Shown here piece by piece: positions 7,569 through 15,633 of a stretch of 64,000 nt of DNA. Within the stretch, counting starts at the first letter, position 1, and every line of letters starts with the position of its first letter. The notes under the pieces were generated by a model. It was given only the letters and a program-made list of their open reading frames with translations, made no database searches and was not told where the DNA came from. A program made the position numbers and the translations under genes. Source of the stretch: Dyella kyungheensis (GTDB lineage Bacteria > Pseudomonadota > Gammaproteobacteria > Xanthomonadales > Rhodanobacteraceae); assembly GCF_016905005.1 (NCBI RefSeq), contig NZ_JADIKC010000003.1, positions 1 to 64,000 of the forward strand, in the 5' to 3' direction.

Positions 7569-8014
7569 TGAACCCACGTCCGGAAGGTATCGATCTCGCT
7601 GCACGTTCGCGTGCCCGCCGCCGTGCCCTGCAGGCGCTGTACGCATGGCAGATCGGCGGTAGCCGCATGCACGCCGTGATCGAACAGTTCCGCCACGAGC
7701 AGGACATGGAAGTGGCCGACCTCGAGTACTTCGAGGATCTGCTGAACGGCATCGAGCGTCATGTCGCCGTCATCGACGAGGCCATCAAGCCGTACGTCGA
7801 TCGCGAGGTCGAGCAGATCGACCCGATCGAGCGCGCCGCCCTGCGCCTGGCCACCTATGAACTGAAATATCGCCCGGACGTGCCGTACCGCGTGATCATC
7901 AACGAAGCCATCGAAGTGACCAAGCGCTTCGGCGCCGACCACGGCCACAGCTACGTCAACGGCGTGCTGGACAAGCTGGCCGGCGTGCTGCGCAGCGCGG
8001 AAAAGCGTCACTGA
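7568..8014 (+). CDS. nusB: Transcription antitermination factor NusB
   Basis: NusB binds boxA RNA with NusE (S10) and supports antitermination of rRNA operons. The 148-residue all-helical protein has the signature stretches RRRALQALYAWQ, the central DPIERAALRLATYEL and the C-terminal VIINEAIEVTKRFG. It overlaps ribH by one base (TGATG at 7566-7570), so it is translated by coupling. The ribH-nusB order is the usual one for this phylum. Confidence 0.95.
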   Translation: MNPRPEGIDLAARSRARRRALQALYAWQIGGSRMHAVIEQFRHEQDMEVADLEYFEDLLNGIERHVAVIDEAIKPYVDREVEQIDPIERAALRLATYELKYRPDVPYRVIINEAIEVTKRFGADHGHSYVNGVLDKLAGVLRSAEKRH

Positions 8015-8553
8015 TGGACGGGGCCGCGGCGCGTTCGTCCGTGGTCCCGGTGGTGGAGACGGCGCGCCTGCGCCTGCGCGCCCACCGTGCCGACGACCTC
8101 GCCGCATGCCTGGCCATCTGGTCCGATCCGGAGGTGGTGCGCTACATCGGCGGACGCCCGTTCACTTCCGAGGAAGTGTGGAAGCGCCTGCTGCAGTACC
8201 AGGGCCTGTGGAGCCTGCTCGGCTACGGCTATTGGGCCGTGGAAGAGAAGGCGAGCGGCCGCTATATCGGCGACATCGGCTTTGCCGACTTCAAGCGCGA
8301 GTTGGAACCCTCGCTGCACGGCATGCTGGAATTCGGCTGGGTGCTCGCGCCCCACGCGCACGGCCAGGGCTATGCGAGCGAAGCCGTGACGGCCGCGACG
8401 GCATGGGCCAGCGAACACTTTCCGCACTTGAGCGCCGTGTGCATCATCGCGCCGGAAAACGCGCCATCGATCCGCGTGGCCGAGAAGGCCGGATTCGTCA
8501 AATGGACGGATTCGACGTATCACGGCGCGCCGACGGTGGTATTCCGGCGTTGA
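8014..8553 (+). CDS. GNAT family N-acetyltransferase (RimJ/RimL-like)
   Basis: This 179-residue acetyl-CoA-dependent transferase is of the Acetyltransf_3 type. It has an N-terminal ETARLRLRAHRADD segment, the W.DPEVVRYIGG region, and the acetyl-CoA loop in LAPHAHGQGYASEAV (consensus Q/RxxGxG/A). The ENAPSIRVAEKAGF stretch is typical of RimJ/RimL relatives. Its ATG overlaps the nusB stop (TGATG), so it is in the same operon. Whether it modifies a protein N-terminus or a small amine cannot be told. Confidence 0.85.
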   Translation: MDGAAARSSVVPVVETARLRLRAHRADDLAACLAIWSDPEVVRYIGGRPFTSEEVWKRLLQYQGLWSLLGYGYWAVEEKASGRYIGDIGFADFKRELEPSLHGMLEFGWVLAPHAHGQGYASEAVTAATAWASEHFPHLSAVCIIAPENAPSIRVAEKAGFVKWTDSTYHGAPTVVFRR

Positions 8554-8601
8554 GCTTGCTTCGCCGCCGTTGATCGGCCGGCATCGCACAGCGCTACGGC
8601 G

Positions 8602-9075
8602 TCACTTCCCCGCGCAACTTGCGTGCTGGTTGTCCGCAATGCCGGCGACCAGCCACTTTCCATCGCGCTTGACCAGATGCGCGATGTCCGTGCCGCAATG
8701 ATCCGGCTTGCCATCGATCAGGAATTCGTAGGGCGCCCAGATGATGGCGATGTCGTCGTCGACGCGCACCAGCGGATCGTGGATGCGTTCGGCGAACTGC
8801 TTGTCGCCACTGGTGGGGATGTGGTCGATGAAGGCGTCGAAGTGCAGCTGGGTGATCTTGTCGCCCCGCTTGAGCGTGATCATGCCGCCGGGCAACAGCG
8901 CCGCGCGCATCATCGCGTGATCGCGCTTGCCGATGCCGTCCAGCAAGGCCTGGAACGGGGCGAGCACGGCCTGTTCCTCCGGTGTGGCAGCGTGGGCTAC
9001 GGAAACGCCCAGCGTGGCGCACGCGGCACCGGCAACCAGGGCTAGGCGCGACAGGCGGGGGAAACGAGCGTACAT
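8602..9075 (-). CDS. Secreted NTF2/SnoaL-like (DUF4440-type) protein
   Basis: This 157-residue protein has a clear Sec signal peptide, with a hydrophobic stretch of about residues 11-25 ending AHA before ATPEEQA. The rest resembles NTF2-like alpha+beta folds: an N-terminal helix with VLAPFQALLDGIGKRD, a mid section with IIWAPYEFLIDGKPDHCGTD, and a final strand KRDGKWLVAGIADNQH. Such proteins are either small-molecule enzymes or binding modules; no catalytic residues can be assigned. It is the only minus-strand gene inside the rib-thi-pgp block and converges on the GNAT gene. Confidence 0.7.
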   Translation of the reverse strand: MYARFPRLSRLALVAGAACATLGVSVAHAATPEEQAVLAPFQALLDGIGKRDHAMMRAALLPGGMITLKRGDKITQLHFDAFIDHIPTSGDKQFAERIHDPLVRVDDDIAIIWAPYEFLIDGKPDHCGTDIAHLVKRDGKWLVAGIADNQHASCAGK

Positions 9076-9237
9076 GGCGGGCTCCGGCAGCAGACAAGGC
9101 CTTTCGATTCTAGGGAGCGGCCCGCCAACCCGCAGCCATGACTGATGGCCGGGGCGCGGCGTCGTCGTTCAGCCTCGCGCTTGCGCGCGCGCGCGCCGGG
9201 TGGTCTTCTTCCTGAAGTATTTGCTTGCCGAGCTGCC

Positions 9238-10215
9238 ATGGAATTCCGACTGATCGATCGTATCCGCGAGCGCACCGCGCAAGGCCGTGAAGATGTGAAG
9301 CTGGGCATCGGCGACGATGCCGCCGTGGTAGCACCGCCAGCGGGGCAGGAACTCGCCATCGCCATCGACACCATGGTCGAGGGCGTGCATTTCCCGCATG
9401 GCACGGCGGCGGCCGACATCGGCTGGAAATCGCTCGCGGTGAATCTTTCCGATCTGGCCGCCATGGGCGCCAGCCCCGCCTGGGCGCTGCTGGCCTTGAG
9501 TTTGCCGGTGCAGCGCGCGGAACAACTGGGTGCGTTTATCGATGGCTACGCCGACGGCTTCGCCCAGTTGGCCCAGCCGCATCGCCTCGCCTTGATTGGC
9601 GGCGATACCACCCGCGGCGCCCTGACTATCAGTGTGGCCGTGCATGGCTTCGTTCCGCCCGGCAAAGCGCTCACGCGTTCCGGCGCACGCGCGGGCGATG
9701 TCGTCCTAGTCACCGGCACGCTGGGCGATGCGGCCGCAGGTTTACAGTTGTTACGGCGTGGCGCGCGTGTGGACGAAGGCGACGGGCGCGCGACGTATCT
9801 GATCGAACGCTTGCACCGGCCCACGCCGCGGCTGTCGACCGGACTGGCCTTGCGCGATCGCGCCAGCGCCTGCATCGACGTCTCCGACGGACTGCTCGCC
9901 GATCTCGGCCATATTTGCGAGGAAAGCGGCCTGGGTGCGGAAATCGAAACGGAACTGCTGCCGCGCTCGTCGATGCTGATGGCGAGCTTCGACGAAGTGA
10001 GCGTGCGCGATTTCGCCCTTGCTGGCGGCGACGACTACGAATTGTGCTTCACCGTGCCAGCCGCGCTTGTGGCGGAGGTGCAGAGCGATCTTGCGCGGCT
10101 GGGCTGTGGAGCCACGCGCATTGGGCGTATGGTGGAGGGAGCGGGCGTGCGAGTGCGCGACGCGCAGGGACAATGGCTGGAAGCCGCACAGCGTGGCTGG
10201 GACCATTTTGCATGA
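9238..10215 (+). CDS. thiL: Thiamine-monophosphate kinase
   Basis: ThiL phosphorylates thiamine monophosphate to the active cofactor thiamine diphosphate. The 325-residue protein starts MEFRLIDRIRER and has the PurM-type ATP-binding features GIGDDAA (residues 23-29), the SLAVNLSDLAAMGA segment, GGDTTRG, and the C-terminal CIDVSDGLLADLGHI and ALAGGDDYEL motifs. ATG 9238 is preferred over upstream frames because it matches the family N-terminus; no clear ribosome site is visible. Its stop overlaps the pgpA start (ATGA at 10212). The thiL-pgpA couple downstream of nusB is conserved in proteobacteria. Confidence 0.95.
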   Translation: MEFRLIDRIRERTAQGREDVKLGIGDDAAVVAPPAGQELAIAIDTMVEGVHFPHGTAAADIGWKSLAVNLSDLAAMGASPAWALLALSLPVQRAEQLGAFIDGYADGFAQLAQPHRLALIGGDTTRGALTISVAVHGFVPPGKALTRSGARAGDVVLVTGTLGDAAAGLQLLRRGARVDEGDGRATYLIERLHRPTPRLSTGLALRDRASACIDVSDGLLADLGHICEESGLGAEIETELLPRSSMLMASFDEVSVRDFALAGGDDYELCFTVPAALVAEVQSDLARLGCGATRIGRMVEGAGVRVRDAQGQWLEAAQRGWDHFA

Positions 10216-10712
10216 GCGACAAGAAGACCCTCACTGCGGAACAGCGCCGCGCCTTGCTCGCCACGCCGGCCGGCTGGCTGGCCTGCGGTTTCGGCTCGGG
10301 CCTGGCGCCGGTGGCGCAAGGCACCTTCGGTTCGCTGGCGGCGTTGCTGCCATGGCTGTTGCTGCGCAGCCTGCCGCTGCAGCTCTACGTCTTCGCCATC
10401 ACCGTGGGTTTCGTGATGGGGGTGTGGGCTTGCGGTGTGGCGGGGCGGGCAGTGGGGGTGGATGACCACCGCAGCATCGTGTGGGATGAGTTCATTGGAT
10501 TGTGGATTGCGTTGATCCCGGTGTTGCTGGGCCCCTGGTGGATGGTGGCGGTGGGATTCGGGTTGTTCCGCTTGTTCGATGTCTGGAAGCCTTGGCCGAT
10601 TCGGTGGCTGGATGGTCATCTGAAGGGCGGGGTGGGGGTGATGGTGGACGATGTGGTGGCAGGGATTTTTGCTGCCATCGTGCTTGTGGTTTTGCTGATG
10701 GTGATGCGTTGA
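10212..10712 (+). CDS. pgpA: Phosphatidylglycerophosphatase A
   Basis: PgpA dephosphorylates phosphatidylglycerol phosphate to phosphatidylglycerol in the inner membrane. The 166-residue protein carries the family N-terminus LACGFGSGLAPVAQGTFGS, several transmembrane helices, and the conserved acidic motifs DDHRSIVWDEFIG and HLKGGVGVMVDDVVAG. It is coupled to thiL by a 4-bp overlap. Confidence 0.95.
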   Translation: MSDKKTLTAEQRRALLATPAGWLACGFGSGLAPVAQGTFGSLAALLPWLLLRSLPLQLYVFAITVGFVMGVWACGVAGRAVGVDDHRSIVWDEFIGLWIALIPVLLGPWWMVAVGFGLFRLFDVWKPWPIRWLDGHLKGGVGVMVDDVVAGIFAAIVLVVLLMVMR

Positions 10713-10720
10713 GGGGCATG

Positions 10721-10750
10721 CTCGTCATTCCGGCGTAGGCCGGAATCCAC
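10721..10750 (+). repeat. Repeat family B, copy 3
   Basis: CTCGTCATTCCGGCGTAGGC followed by CGGAATCCAC is the same 30-bp hairpin unit as at 4661 and 4771. It is the first of three different repeat types packed into the 345-bp gap 10713-11057. Confidence 0.75.
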
Positions 10751-10780
10751 TTCGCATCGCCTTTTGCGATGTACGACACT

Positions 10781-10831
10781 TCTCCCTCTCCCCGGAGGGG
10801 AGAGGGCTGGGGTGAGGGGCGGGTGCTCGCG
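10781..10831 (+). repeat. Repeat family C (CCCTCTCCCC...GGGGTGAGGGG), copy 1
   Basis: CTCCCTCTCCCCGGAGGGGA continues as GAGGGCTGGGGTGAGGGGC and then GGGTGCTCGCG. The same unit recurs at 38287, 59564 and, inverted, at 59676. It is a hairpin-forming dispersed repeat of a type widespread in high-GC proteobacteria. Confidence 0.8.
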
Positions 10832-10848
10832 GGAACGTGTGTGCTTTC

Positions 10849-10928
10849 TGTGGGAGCGCACTTGTGCGCGACAGCGACGCTGGAATCTACAGCTCCGTCG
10901 GCTTGTCGCGCACAAGTGTGCTCCCACA
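10849..10928 (-). repeat. Palindromic repeat family A, copy 3
   Basis: TGTGGGAGCGCACTTGTGCG and its inverse flank a centre with AGCTCCGTCGG. The right arm has one change (AAGTGTGCTCCC). Together with the family B and C copies just upstream it makes a composite repeat cluster. Confidence 0.85.
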
Positions 10929-11057
10929 CATAGCCCGCCACCGTTTCGCCACGTTGCCGACCTCGCCGCGCCCGAGCCCTGCGATATATTCCCCGGCCGC
11001 GACTCCGTCCGACGCACTCGCCTCGGATGCCGCATGGATGCCACTAGAGGGAACTGC

Positions 11058-12215
11058 GTGAACCGATTGCCGGGTTTGGATCTGCTGCGCGCGATAGCGA
11101 TCGTGTGGGTGATGATCTTCCACTCGTATTTCATCGGCGGCTGGGGGCACTTCGGGGGTATCGAGCAGAACGGGTGGATGGGGGTGGACCTGTTCTTCGT
11201 GCTCAGCGGTTTCCTGATCGGATCGCAGGTGCTCAGGTCGCTGGCCGGACGCGGGACGTTTTCGTTCGCGGAGTTCTATCAGCGTCGAGCGTTCCGCATC
11301 CTGCCCGCGTACCTGGTGGTCGTGGCGGCGTATTTCATTTGGCCGTCCATCAGGGAACAGGGCGATGTGCAGCCGCTCTGGCAGTTCCTCACCTTTACGG
11401 TGAACCTGTTCATCGATGCGAAGGACCATCTGGCGTTCTCGCACGTATGGTCGCTGTGCGTGGAGGAGCATTTTTACCTGCTTTTCCCGCCACTGGCATG
11501 GTGGCTGGCGCGGCGTCCGTCCGTGCATCGGTTCGCACTGGTATGCGGCGGCATCGTGGCGGCGGGGATGCTGGTGCGCGGCCTCGTGTGGTGGCACGAG
11601 TTGTCGCCCTGGGCAGGGATTGACCAAAATTCCTATGGAAAAACCTTCCTCGAGCGCATTTACTATCCCACGTGGTCCCGTCTCGACGGCCTTTTGATGG
11701 GAGTGATGCTGGCTGCGGCCAGGGTCTACCGGCCCGTCCTATGGTCCCGATGGGGACGCCACGCCAACGGCTTTCTGCTCGCAGGGGTAGCGGTGGTCGG
11801 CGGTTCGATCTGGCTGTTCCGTGATCGGACCGGCTTCATTCCCACGGTGCTGGGATATCCGTTGCTTTCCTTCGGCCTGGGGCTGCTGGTGTTGGGCGGT
11901 GCCCACGCGTCCGGCGCGCTTGCGCGTGTTCGTGTGCCTGGCGCCGGCTGGCTGGCCGCGGTTTCGTACAGCCTGTATCTCACCCACAAGGCGGTATTCC
12001 ACCTGCTGGAATCCACCCTGGGAGCCGCCAGCCTGGACGGCCACGGCGTGATGACTTTCGCGGGTTATGCGTCAGCGGTAGTGGGGATGGGCGCGTTGCT
12101 TCACTACGGGGTGGAACGGCCATTCCTGAAGTTGCGGGACCGTGTTTTGCATCAGGCGCCGTCTGCGGCGCGGGCATCCGGCGCGATCGCCGGAGCCGGA
12201 ACGGAGACGGCCTGA
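11058..12215 (+). CDS. Acyltransferase 3 family membrane protein (OafA/OatA-type)
   Basis: This 385-residue multi-pass inner-membrane protein has the Acyl_transf_3 N-terminus: RLPGLDLLRAIAIVWVMIFH, with the conserved Arg and His, then MGVDLFFVLSGFLIG and VWSLCVEEHFYLLFPPL. Such proteins move acyl groups, usually acetyl, from the cytoplasm to surface polysaccharide, lipid or peptidoglycan. I place the start at GTG 11058 because GAGGGA precedes it and the protein opens right at the first helix; in-frame codons upstream run through repeat A. No glycan genes lie nearby, so the acceptor is unknown. Confidence 0.85.
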   Translation: MNRLPGLDLLRAIAIVWVMIFHSYFIGGWGHFGGIEQNGWMGVDLFFVLSGFLIGSQVLRSLAGRGTFSFAEFYQRRAFRILPAYLVVVAAYFIWPSIREQGDVQPLWQFLTFTVNLFIDAKDHLAFSHVWSLCVEEHFYLLFPPLAWWLARRPSVHRFALVCGGIVAAGMLVRGLVWWHELSPWAGIDQNSYGKTFLERIYYPTWSRLDGLLMGVMLAAARVYRPVLWSRWGRHANGFLLAGVAVVGGSIWLFRDRTGFIPTVLGYPLLSFGLGLLVLGGAHASGALARVRVPGAGWLAAVSYSLYLTHKAVFHLLESTLGAASLDGHGVMTFAGYASAVVGMGALLHYGVERPFLKLRDRVLHQAPSAARASGAIAGAGTETA

Positions 12216-12255
12216 TGCGGATGTAAGGGGAAGTTCTCTCAAGGGGAGGGGTGTC

Positions 12256-12831
12256 ATGTGCAAATCCATGCGCATTGTGTGTTTCCTGCTGTTGCTGTCC
12301 ATCGTGCCTTGTTCGGTGTTCGCTGCCACCGCAGCGCCCGCGGGACCGTGTCGCATCATTGATCCATCCACTTGCGCCAATGCCAACCAGCTCGCGCATG
12401 CCAATGGCTTCGTGACCGCGCTCGGTCATTTCGCCGGCGACAACAAGGTCAACTATTTCCGGGGCAGCCGTTCGGTGAGCGACCAGGCGCTGTCCGCGCT
12501 GGGCGGTTCCTCGGCGTCGGTGCAGCTGCTGGCCGACAACCGCTACCTGTTCACCGCTTGCCCGGCACGCGAGTGCGGCGGCAGCGCGGCGGCGGTCATT
12601 GTCAATGAATACGGCCAGATCGAAGCGCTGGGCTTTTCCAGTTACCACTGCGATACCGCCTGCGACGATTTCCGCCATCTGGACTTCTACGTCCGCAAGG
12701 ACGGCGACAACCAGGCGCTCATCGCCGCATTGAAGGCCTGGGGCACGGGCGATCCGCTCAAGAGCACGGTGTGGCGCCCCGAAGCGGACCACGGCATCGA
12801 AAACCGTATGGACGTCCATACGCTGCCGTAA
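12256..12831 (+). CDS. Secreted protein of unknown function
   Basis: This 191-residue protein has a signal peptide (MRIVCFLLLLSIVPCSVFA) and a probable cut after VFA. ATG 12256 is chosen for its ribosome site AAGGGGAGGGG. The mature part has at least six cysteines, among them the CPAREC and HCDTAC clusters, suggesting disulfides. It ends with an aromatic/acidic section, LKSTVWRPEADHG. It follows the acyltransferase by 40 bp on the same strand and may be co-transcribed. I do not recognise the family. Confidence 0.65.
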   Translation: MCKSMRIVCFLLLLSIVPCSVFAATAAPAGPCRIIDPSTCANANQLAHANGFVTALGHFAGDNKVNYFRGSRSVSDQALSALGGSSASVQLLADNRYLFTACPARECGGSAAAVIVNEYGQIEALGFSSYHCDTACDDFRHLDFYVRKDGDNQALIAALKAWGTGDPLKSTVWRPEADHGIENRMDVHTLP

Positions 12832-12852
12832 TCCGGCGGGCATCATGCATCG

Positions 12853-12873
12853 ACGGCCGCCGGCAACCGGCGG
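12853..12873. terminator. GC-rich hairpin, possible 3' end of the 12256 gene
   Basis: GGCCGCCGG/CCGGCGGCC around a CAA loop lies 20 bp after the stop of the secreted protein gene. There is no T tract, so this is either a weak terminator or a mRNA-stabilising stem. The remainder of the 240-bp gap shows nothing clear. Confidence 0.4.
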
Positions 12874-13072
12874 CCGTACTCGGCGTTGTAGCGCACCTTC
12901 GGGAAGAACGAGGAGCAGCCGCGTAGCTGCGTTGGCTTCCGCTCATGCTGGCGCGTGGCGAAACGCAAGACTCTAGAGCGCATGGCGTTGGCGCCATGTG
13001 TAAAGCGCGATGATGGACGGATGACGCTTGCCCTTGGCATGCTGTTCCATCCCCACTCACCGGAGCGCTTCC

Positions 13073-14041
13073 ATGCAATACCGTCGCCTTGGCACATCCG
13101 GCCTGCAGCTTTCGGCACTATCGTTCGGTGCCTGGGTCACCTTTGGCACCCAGGTGGGACGTTCGCTGGCCCGCGACCTGCTGGCGATGGCGCACGATCA
13201 CGGCATCAATTTCTTCGACAATGCCGAGACCTACAACAACGGTGTCGCCGAAACGCTGATGGGCGACGTGCTCGCCGATCTGCGCTTCCCGCGCGACAGC
13301 TACTGCGTGTCGAGCAAGGTCTATTTCGGCGCGGTGGACAACCCGTTGCCTACGCAGCGCGGCCTGTCGCGCAAGCACGTGATCGAAGCCTGCCACCAGG
13401 CCTTGCAGCGCCTGCGGGTGGAGCATCTGGACCTGTATTTCTGCCATCGCCCTGACCCGGATACGCCGATTGCCGAAACGGTGGCGGCGATGGACACCCT
13501 GGTGCGGCAGGGCAAGGTGCTCTATTGGGGTACCAGCGAATGGCCGGCGGATGCGATTGTCGAGGCGCATCGGGTGGCGCGTGAAAACCATATGTTCGCG
13601 CCCGTGATGGAGCAGCCGCAGTACAACCTGCTGCATCGCGAACGGGTGGAGCAGGAGTACGCGCCGCTGTATGACGCCTACGGCATGGGCACCACCATCT
13701 GGTCGCCGCTGGCATCGGGCCTGTTGAGCGGCAAGTACAACGACGGTGTGCCGTCGGAGTCGCGTCTGGCGCAGCCGGGTTACGAGTGGTTGCGCGACGC
13801 GGTGCTCGAGCACGACGGCTCCCGCCTGGAGAAGGTGCGACGTCTCGCGCCCATCGCGGCGGAGTTGGGCGTATCGATGGCGCAGCTGGCGATCGCCTGG
13901 TGCCTGGTCAATCCGCATGTGTCCACGGTGATGCTTGGCGCCAGCAAGCTGGAGCAGCTGGAGCAGAATCTCGCCGCGCTGGATTTGCTGCCGAGGTTGG
14001 ATGCGGCGGTGTTGAAGCGCATTGCGCAGGCGGTAGCCTGA
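13073..14041 (+). CDS. Aldo/keto reductase (Kv-beta / YghZ-like subgroup)
   Basis: This 322-residue NADPH-dependent reductase has a TIM-barrel fold. The start MQYRRLGTSGLQLSALSFGAW is characteristic. The catalytic tetrad can be placed: Asp and Tyr in FFDNAETYNNG, Lys in YCVSSKVYFG, and His in LYFCHRPDPDTP. The cofactor-binding end has the VMLGASKLEQLEQNLAAL section. The length and the long loop after SPLASGLLSGKY are typical of the potassium-channel beta-subunit-like group. The physiological substrate is unknown. ATG 13073 is preferred over an upstream in-frame Met, since homologues begin at MxYRRLG. Confidence 0.9.
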   Translation: MQYRRLGTSGLQLSALSFGAWVTFGTQVGRSLARDLLAMAHDHGINFFDNAETYNNGVAETLMGDVLADLRFPRDSYCVSSKVYFGAVDNPLPTQRGLSRKHVIEACHQALQRLRVEHLDLYFCHRPDPDTPIAETVAAMDTLVRQGKVLYWGTSEWPADAIVEAHRVARENHMFAPVMEQPQYNLLHRERVEQEYAPLYDAYGMGTTIWSPLASGLLSGKYNDGVPSESRLAQPGYEWLRDAVLEHDGSRLEKVRRLAPIAAELGVSMAQLAIAWCLVNPHVSTVMLGASKLEQLEQNLAALDLLPRLDAAVLKRIAQAVA

Positions 14042-14055
14042 GCGGCAACGTGTCC

Positions 14056-14138
14056 CTGTGGGAGCGCACCCTGTGCGCGACAGCCACGCTGCAGTGCAAC
14101 GCTCGTAGATTTGTCGCGCACAGGGTGCGCTCCCACAG
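14056..14138 (-). repeat. Palindromic repeat family A, copy 4
   Basis: Arms CTGTGGGAGCGCACCCTGTG and its inverse (ending CTCCCACAG at 14138) use the CCCTG variant also seen in copy 1. It lies between the aldo/keto reductase and the beta-lactamase gene, within a 232-bp gap. Confidence 0.85.
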
Positions 14139-14273
14139 AAAGCTTTGCTATTGAGGCGGAGTTCCATTGCCCGCGTGTTGTCAGACTTCGCCCGCGTGTT
14201 GCCCGGGGATGGCCGCATGGAGGCGGCAGTGACTGCCAAGCTGCGCGCACCCTCTCAACAGGAACATCAACGC

Positions 14274-15161
14274 ATGAAGCCTTTCTTTCGCGCCACGCTC
14301 GGTGTTTGTCTCGGCTTGTCGATCGCCGCGTCGGCCCACGCGAGCCCGCCCGAATGGACGCAGCCGCAGAAACCGTTCCGGATCTACGGCGACACCTACT
14401 ACGTCGGCATGCGCGGACTCACGTCCATCCTCATCCAATCGTCCGACGGCCTGGTCCTGATCGACGGTACCTTGCCGCAGAACGCGGCGCAGATCGAAGC
14501 GAACATCAAGGCGCTGGGTTTCAAGCTCGGCGATGTGAAGCTGATCCTCAACACGCACGCGCACTCCGATCATGCCGGCGCCATCGCCACGCTGGCGCAC
14601 GACACCGGCGCGCGCGTGGTCGCCAGCGAGATCGGCGCGAAGGAATTGATGCTGGGCGGCAAGTATCCCGACGATCCGCAATTTGCCGAAGCGCTCGACT
14701 ATCCGGCGGTGGCGCACGTCGACACAGTCGCGGACGATGGCGTGGTGCGCCTGGGCGACGTGGAGATCACGGCCCATTACACGCCGGGCCATACGCCGGG
14801 CAGCACCAGCTGGACCTGGCAGTCGTGCGAAGGCCAGCGCTGCCTGCACATGGTTTATGCGGACAGCGTGAGCGCCCTGACGGCGGGGAGCTATCGCTAC
14901 AGCGATCCGGCGCATCCGGAGCGTGTGCAGAACTTCCGGCACGGCCTGTCAGTCATCGCGGCCCTGCCTTGCGACATCCTGGTCACCCCGCATCCCGACC
15001 AGATCGATTTTCTCGAGCGCGTCGCGCAGCGCGATGCAGGCGCGAAGCCCGATCCGCTGCTCAAACCGGATGCCTGCAAGAGCTATTCGGGCGCTGGCAG
15101 CCGAGGCCTGGACGCCAGGTTGGCGAAGGAACAGGCGGCGGGTAAGGGCGGCTCTCCCTGA
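14274..15161 (+). CDS. Subclass B3 metallo-beta-lactamase
   Basis: This periplasmic zinc hydrolase of beta-lactams has 295 residues, with a signal peptide (hydrophobic region about 8-21, cut after AHA). Zinc ligands expected of subclass B3 are all present: H95, H97, D99 and H100 in NTHAHSDHAG, H173 in GHTPGSTSW, and H240 in TPHPDQID. The stretches YYVGMRGLTSILIQ and LIDGTLPQNA..IEANIKALGF closely follow L1/LRA-type enzymes. ATG 14274 has AGGAA upstream and gives a complete signal peptide. No mobile element adjoins it, so an intrinsic environmental enzyme is likely. Actual resistance level is unknown. Confidence 0.92.
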   Translation: MKPFFRATLGVCLGLSIAASAHASPPEWTQPQKPFRIYGDTYYVGMRGLTSILIQSSDGLVLIDGTLPQNAAQIEANIKALGFKLGDVKLILNTHAHSDHAGAIATLAHDTGARVVASEIGAKELMLGGKYPDDPQFAEALDYPAVAHVDTVADDGVVRLGDVEITAHYTPGHTPGSTSWTWQSCEGQRCLHMVYADSVSALTAGSYRYSDPAHPERVQNFRHGLSVIAALPCDILVTPHPDQIDFLERVAQRDAGAKPDPLLKPDACKSYSGAGSRGLDARLAKEQAAGKGGSP

Positions 15162-15170
15162 ACAGGGGTG

Positions 15171-15199
15171 TTGACACTCAAATGAGAATTATTATCATC
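15171..15199 (+). promoter_or_regulatory. hemP promoter with overlapping Fur box
   Basis: TTGACA (15171-15176) is followed after 16 bp by TATCAT (15193-15198), a good sigma-70 promoter. The 19-bp stretch AATGAGAATTATTATCATC (15181-15199) matches the Fur consensus (GATAATGATAATCATTATC-type) and covers the spacer and -10. Iron-loaded Fur would block polymerase. Confidence 0.85.
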
Positions 15200-15230
15200 T
15201 AAGTCGTCACCTCTCCTGCGGAGCTCCACC

Positions 15231-15455
15231 ATGACCACGACGGTTTTGTCCCTACCCCAGGGTGCCGACGCCCTGGCGCGCCCGTTCCGTCTGCTGAGCC
15301 TCAAGCCATCGGCGCCCCTGGCGCCCGATGCCCCCACGCGCCGTATCTCCAGCCAGCAGCTGCTGAAGGGCGAGCGCGAACTGGTGATCCAGCACCAGGG
15401 CAACGAGTACCACCTGCGCCTCACCCGCAACGACAAGCTGATCCTGACCAAGTAG
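15231..15455 (+). CDS. hemP: Hemin uptake protein HemP/HmuP
   Basis: This 74-residue small cytoplasmic protein has the C-terminal family core RRISSQQLLKGERELVIQHQ followed by GNEYHLRLTRNDKLILTK. HemP/HmuP proteins are linked to hemin-uptake loci and, in some species, activate hemin receptor genes. A strong sigma-70 promoter with a Fur box lies just upstream, so expression under iron limitation is expected. No TonB-dependent receptor lies next to it here; the next gene is of unknown function. Confidence 0.9.
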   Translation: MTTTVLSLPQGADALARPFRLLSLKPSAPLAPDAPTRRISSQQLLKGERELVIQHQGNEYHLRLTRNDKLILTK

Positions 15456-15633
15456 CGTCGCCGTGGTCCGCGCTGCGGCGCGGCCACCGGCGGCCATGCC
15501 TCCCCCGAGGGAAGCTTCATGGGCATGGATGCCTCTTTCCCTCCGGCCCCGGGTCGGGGGGCCTTTCCCAAGGCCTAACGCCACGCCGTTCTCGCCGAAC
15601 GCCAGCCGGGTCGTTTCCTGCCAAGGAGCACTG

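Noticed and set aside
12843-13118. Possible 91-codon minus-strand gene overlapping the start of the aldo/keto reductase
   Set aside because: No family motif or convincing ribosome site, and it overlaps a well-supported gene. It could be a gene remnant but cannot be supported.
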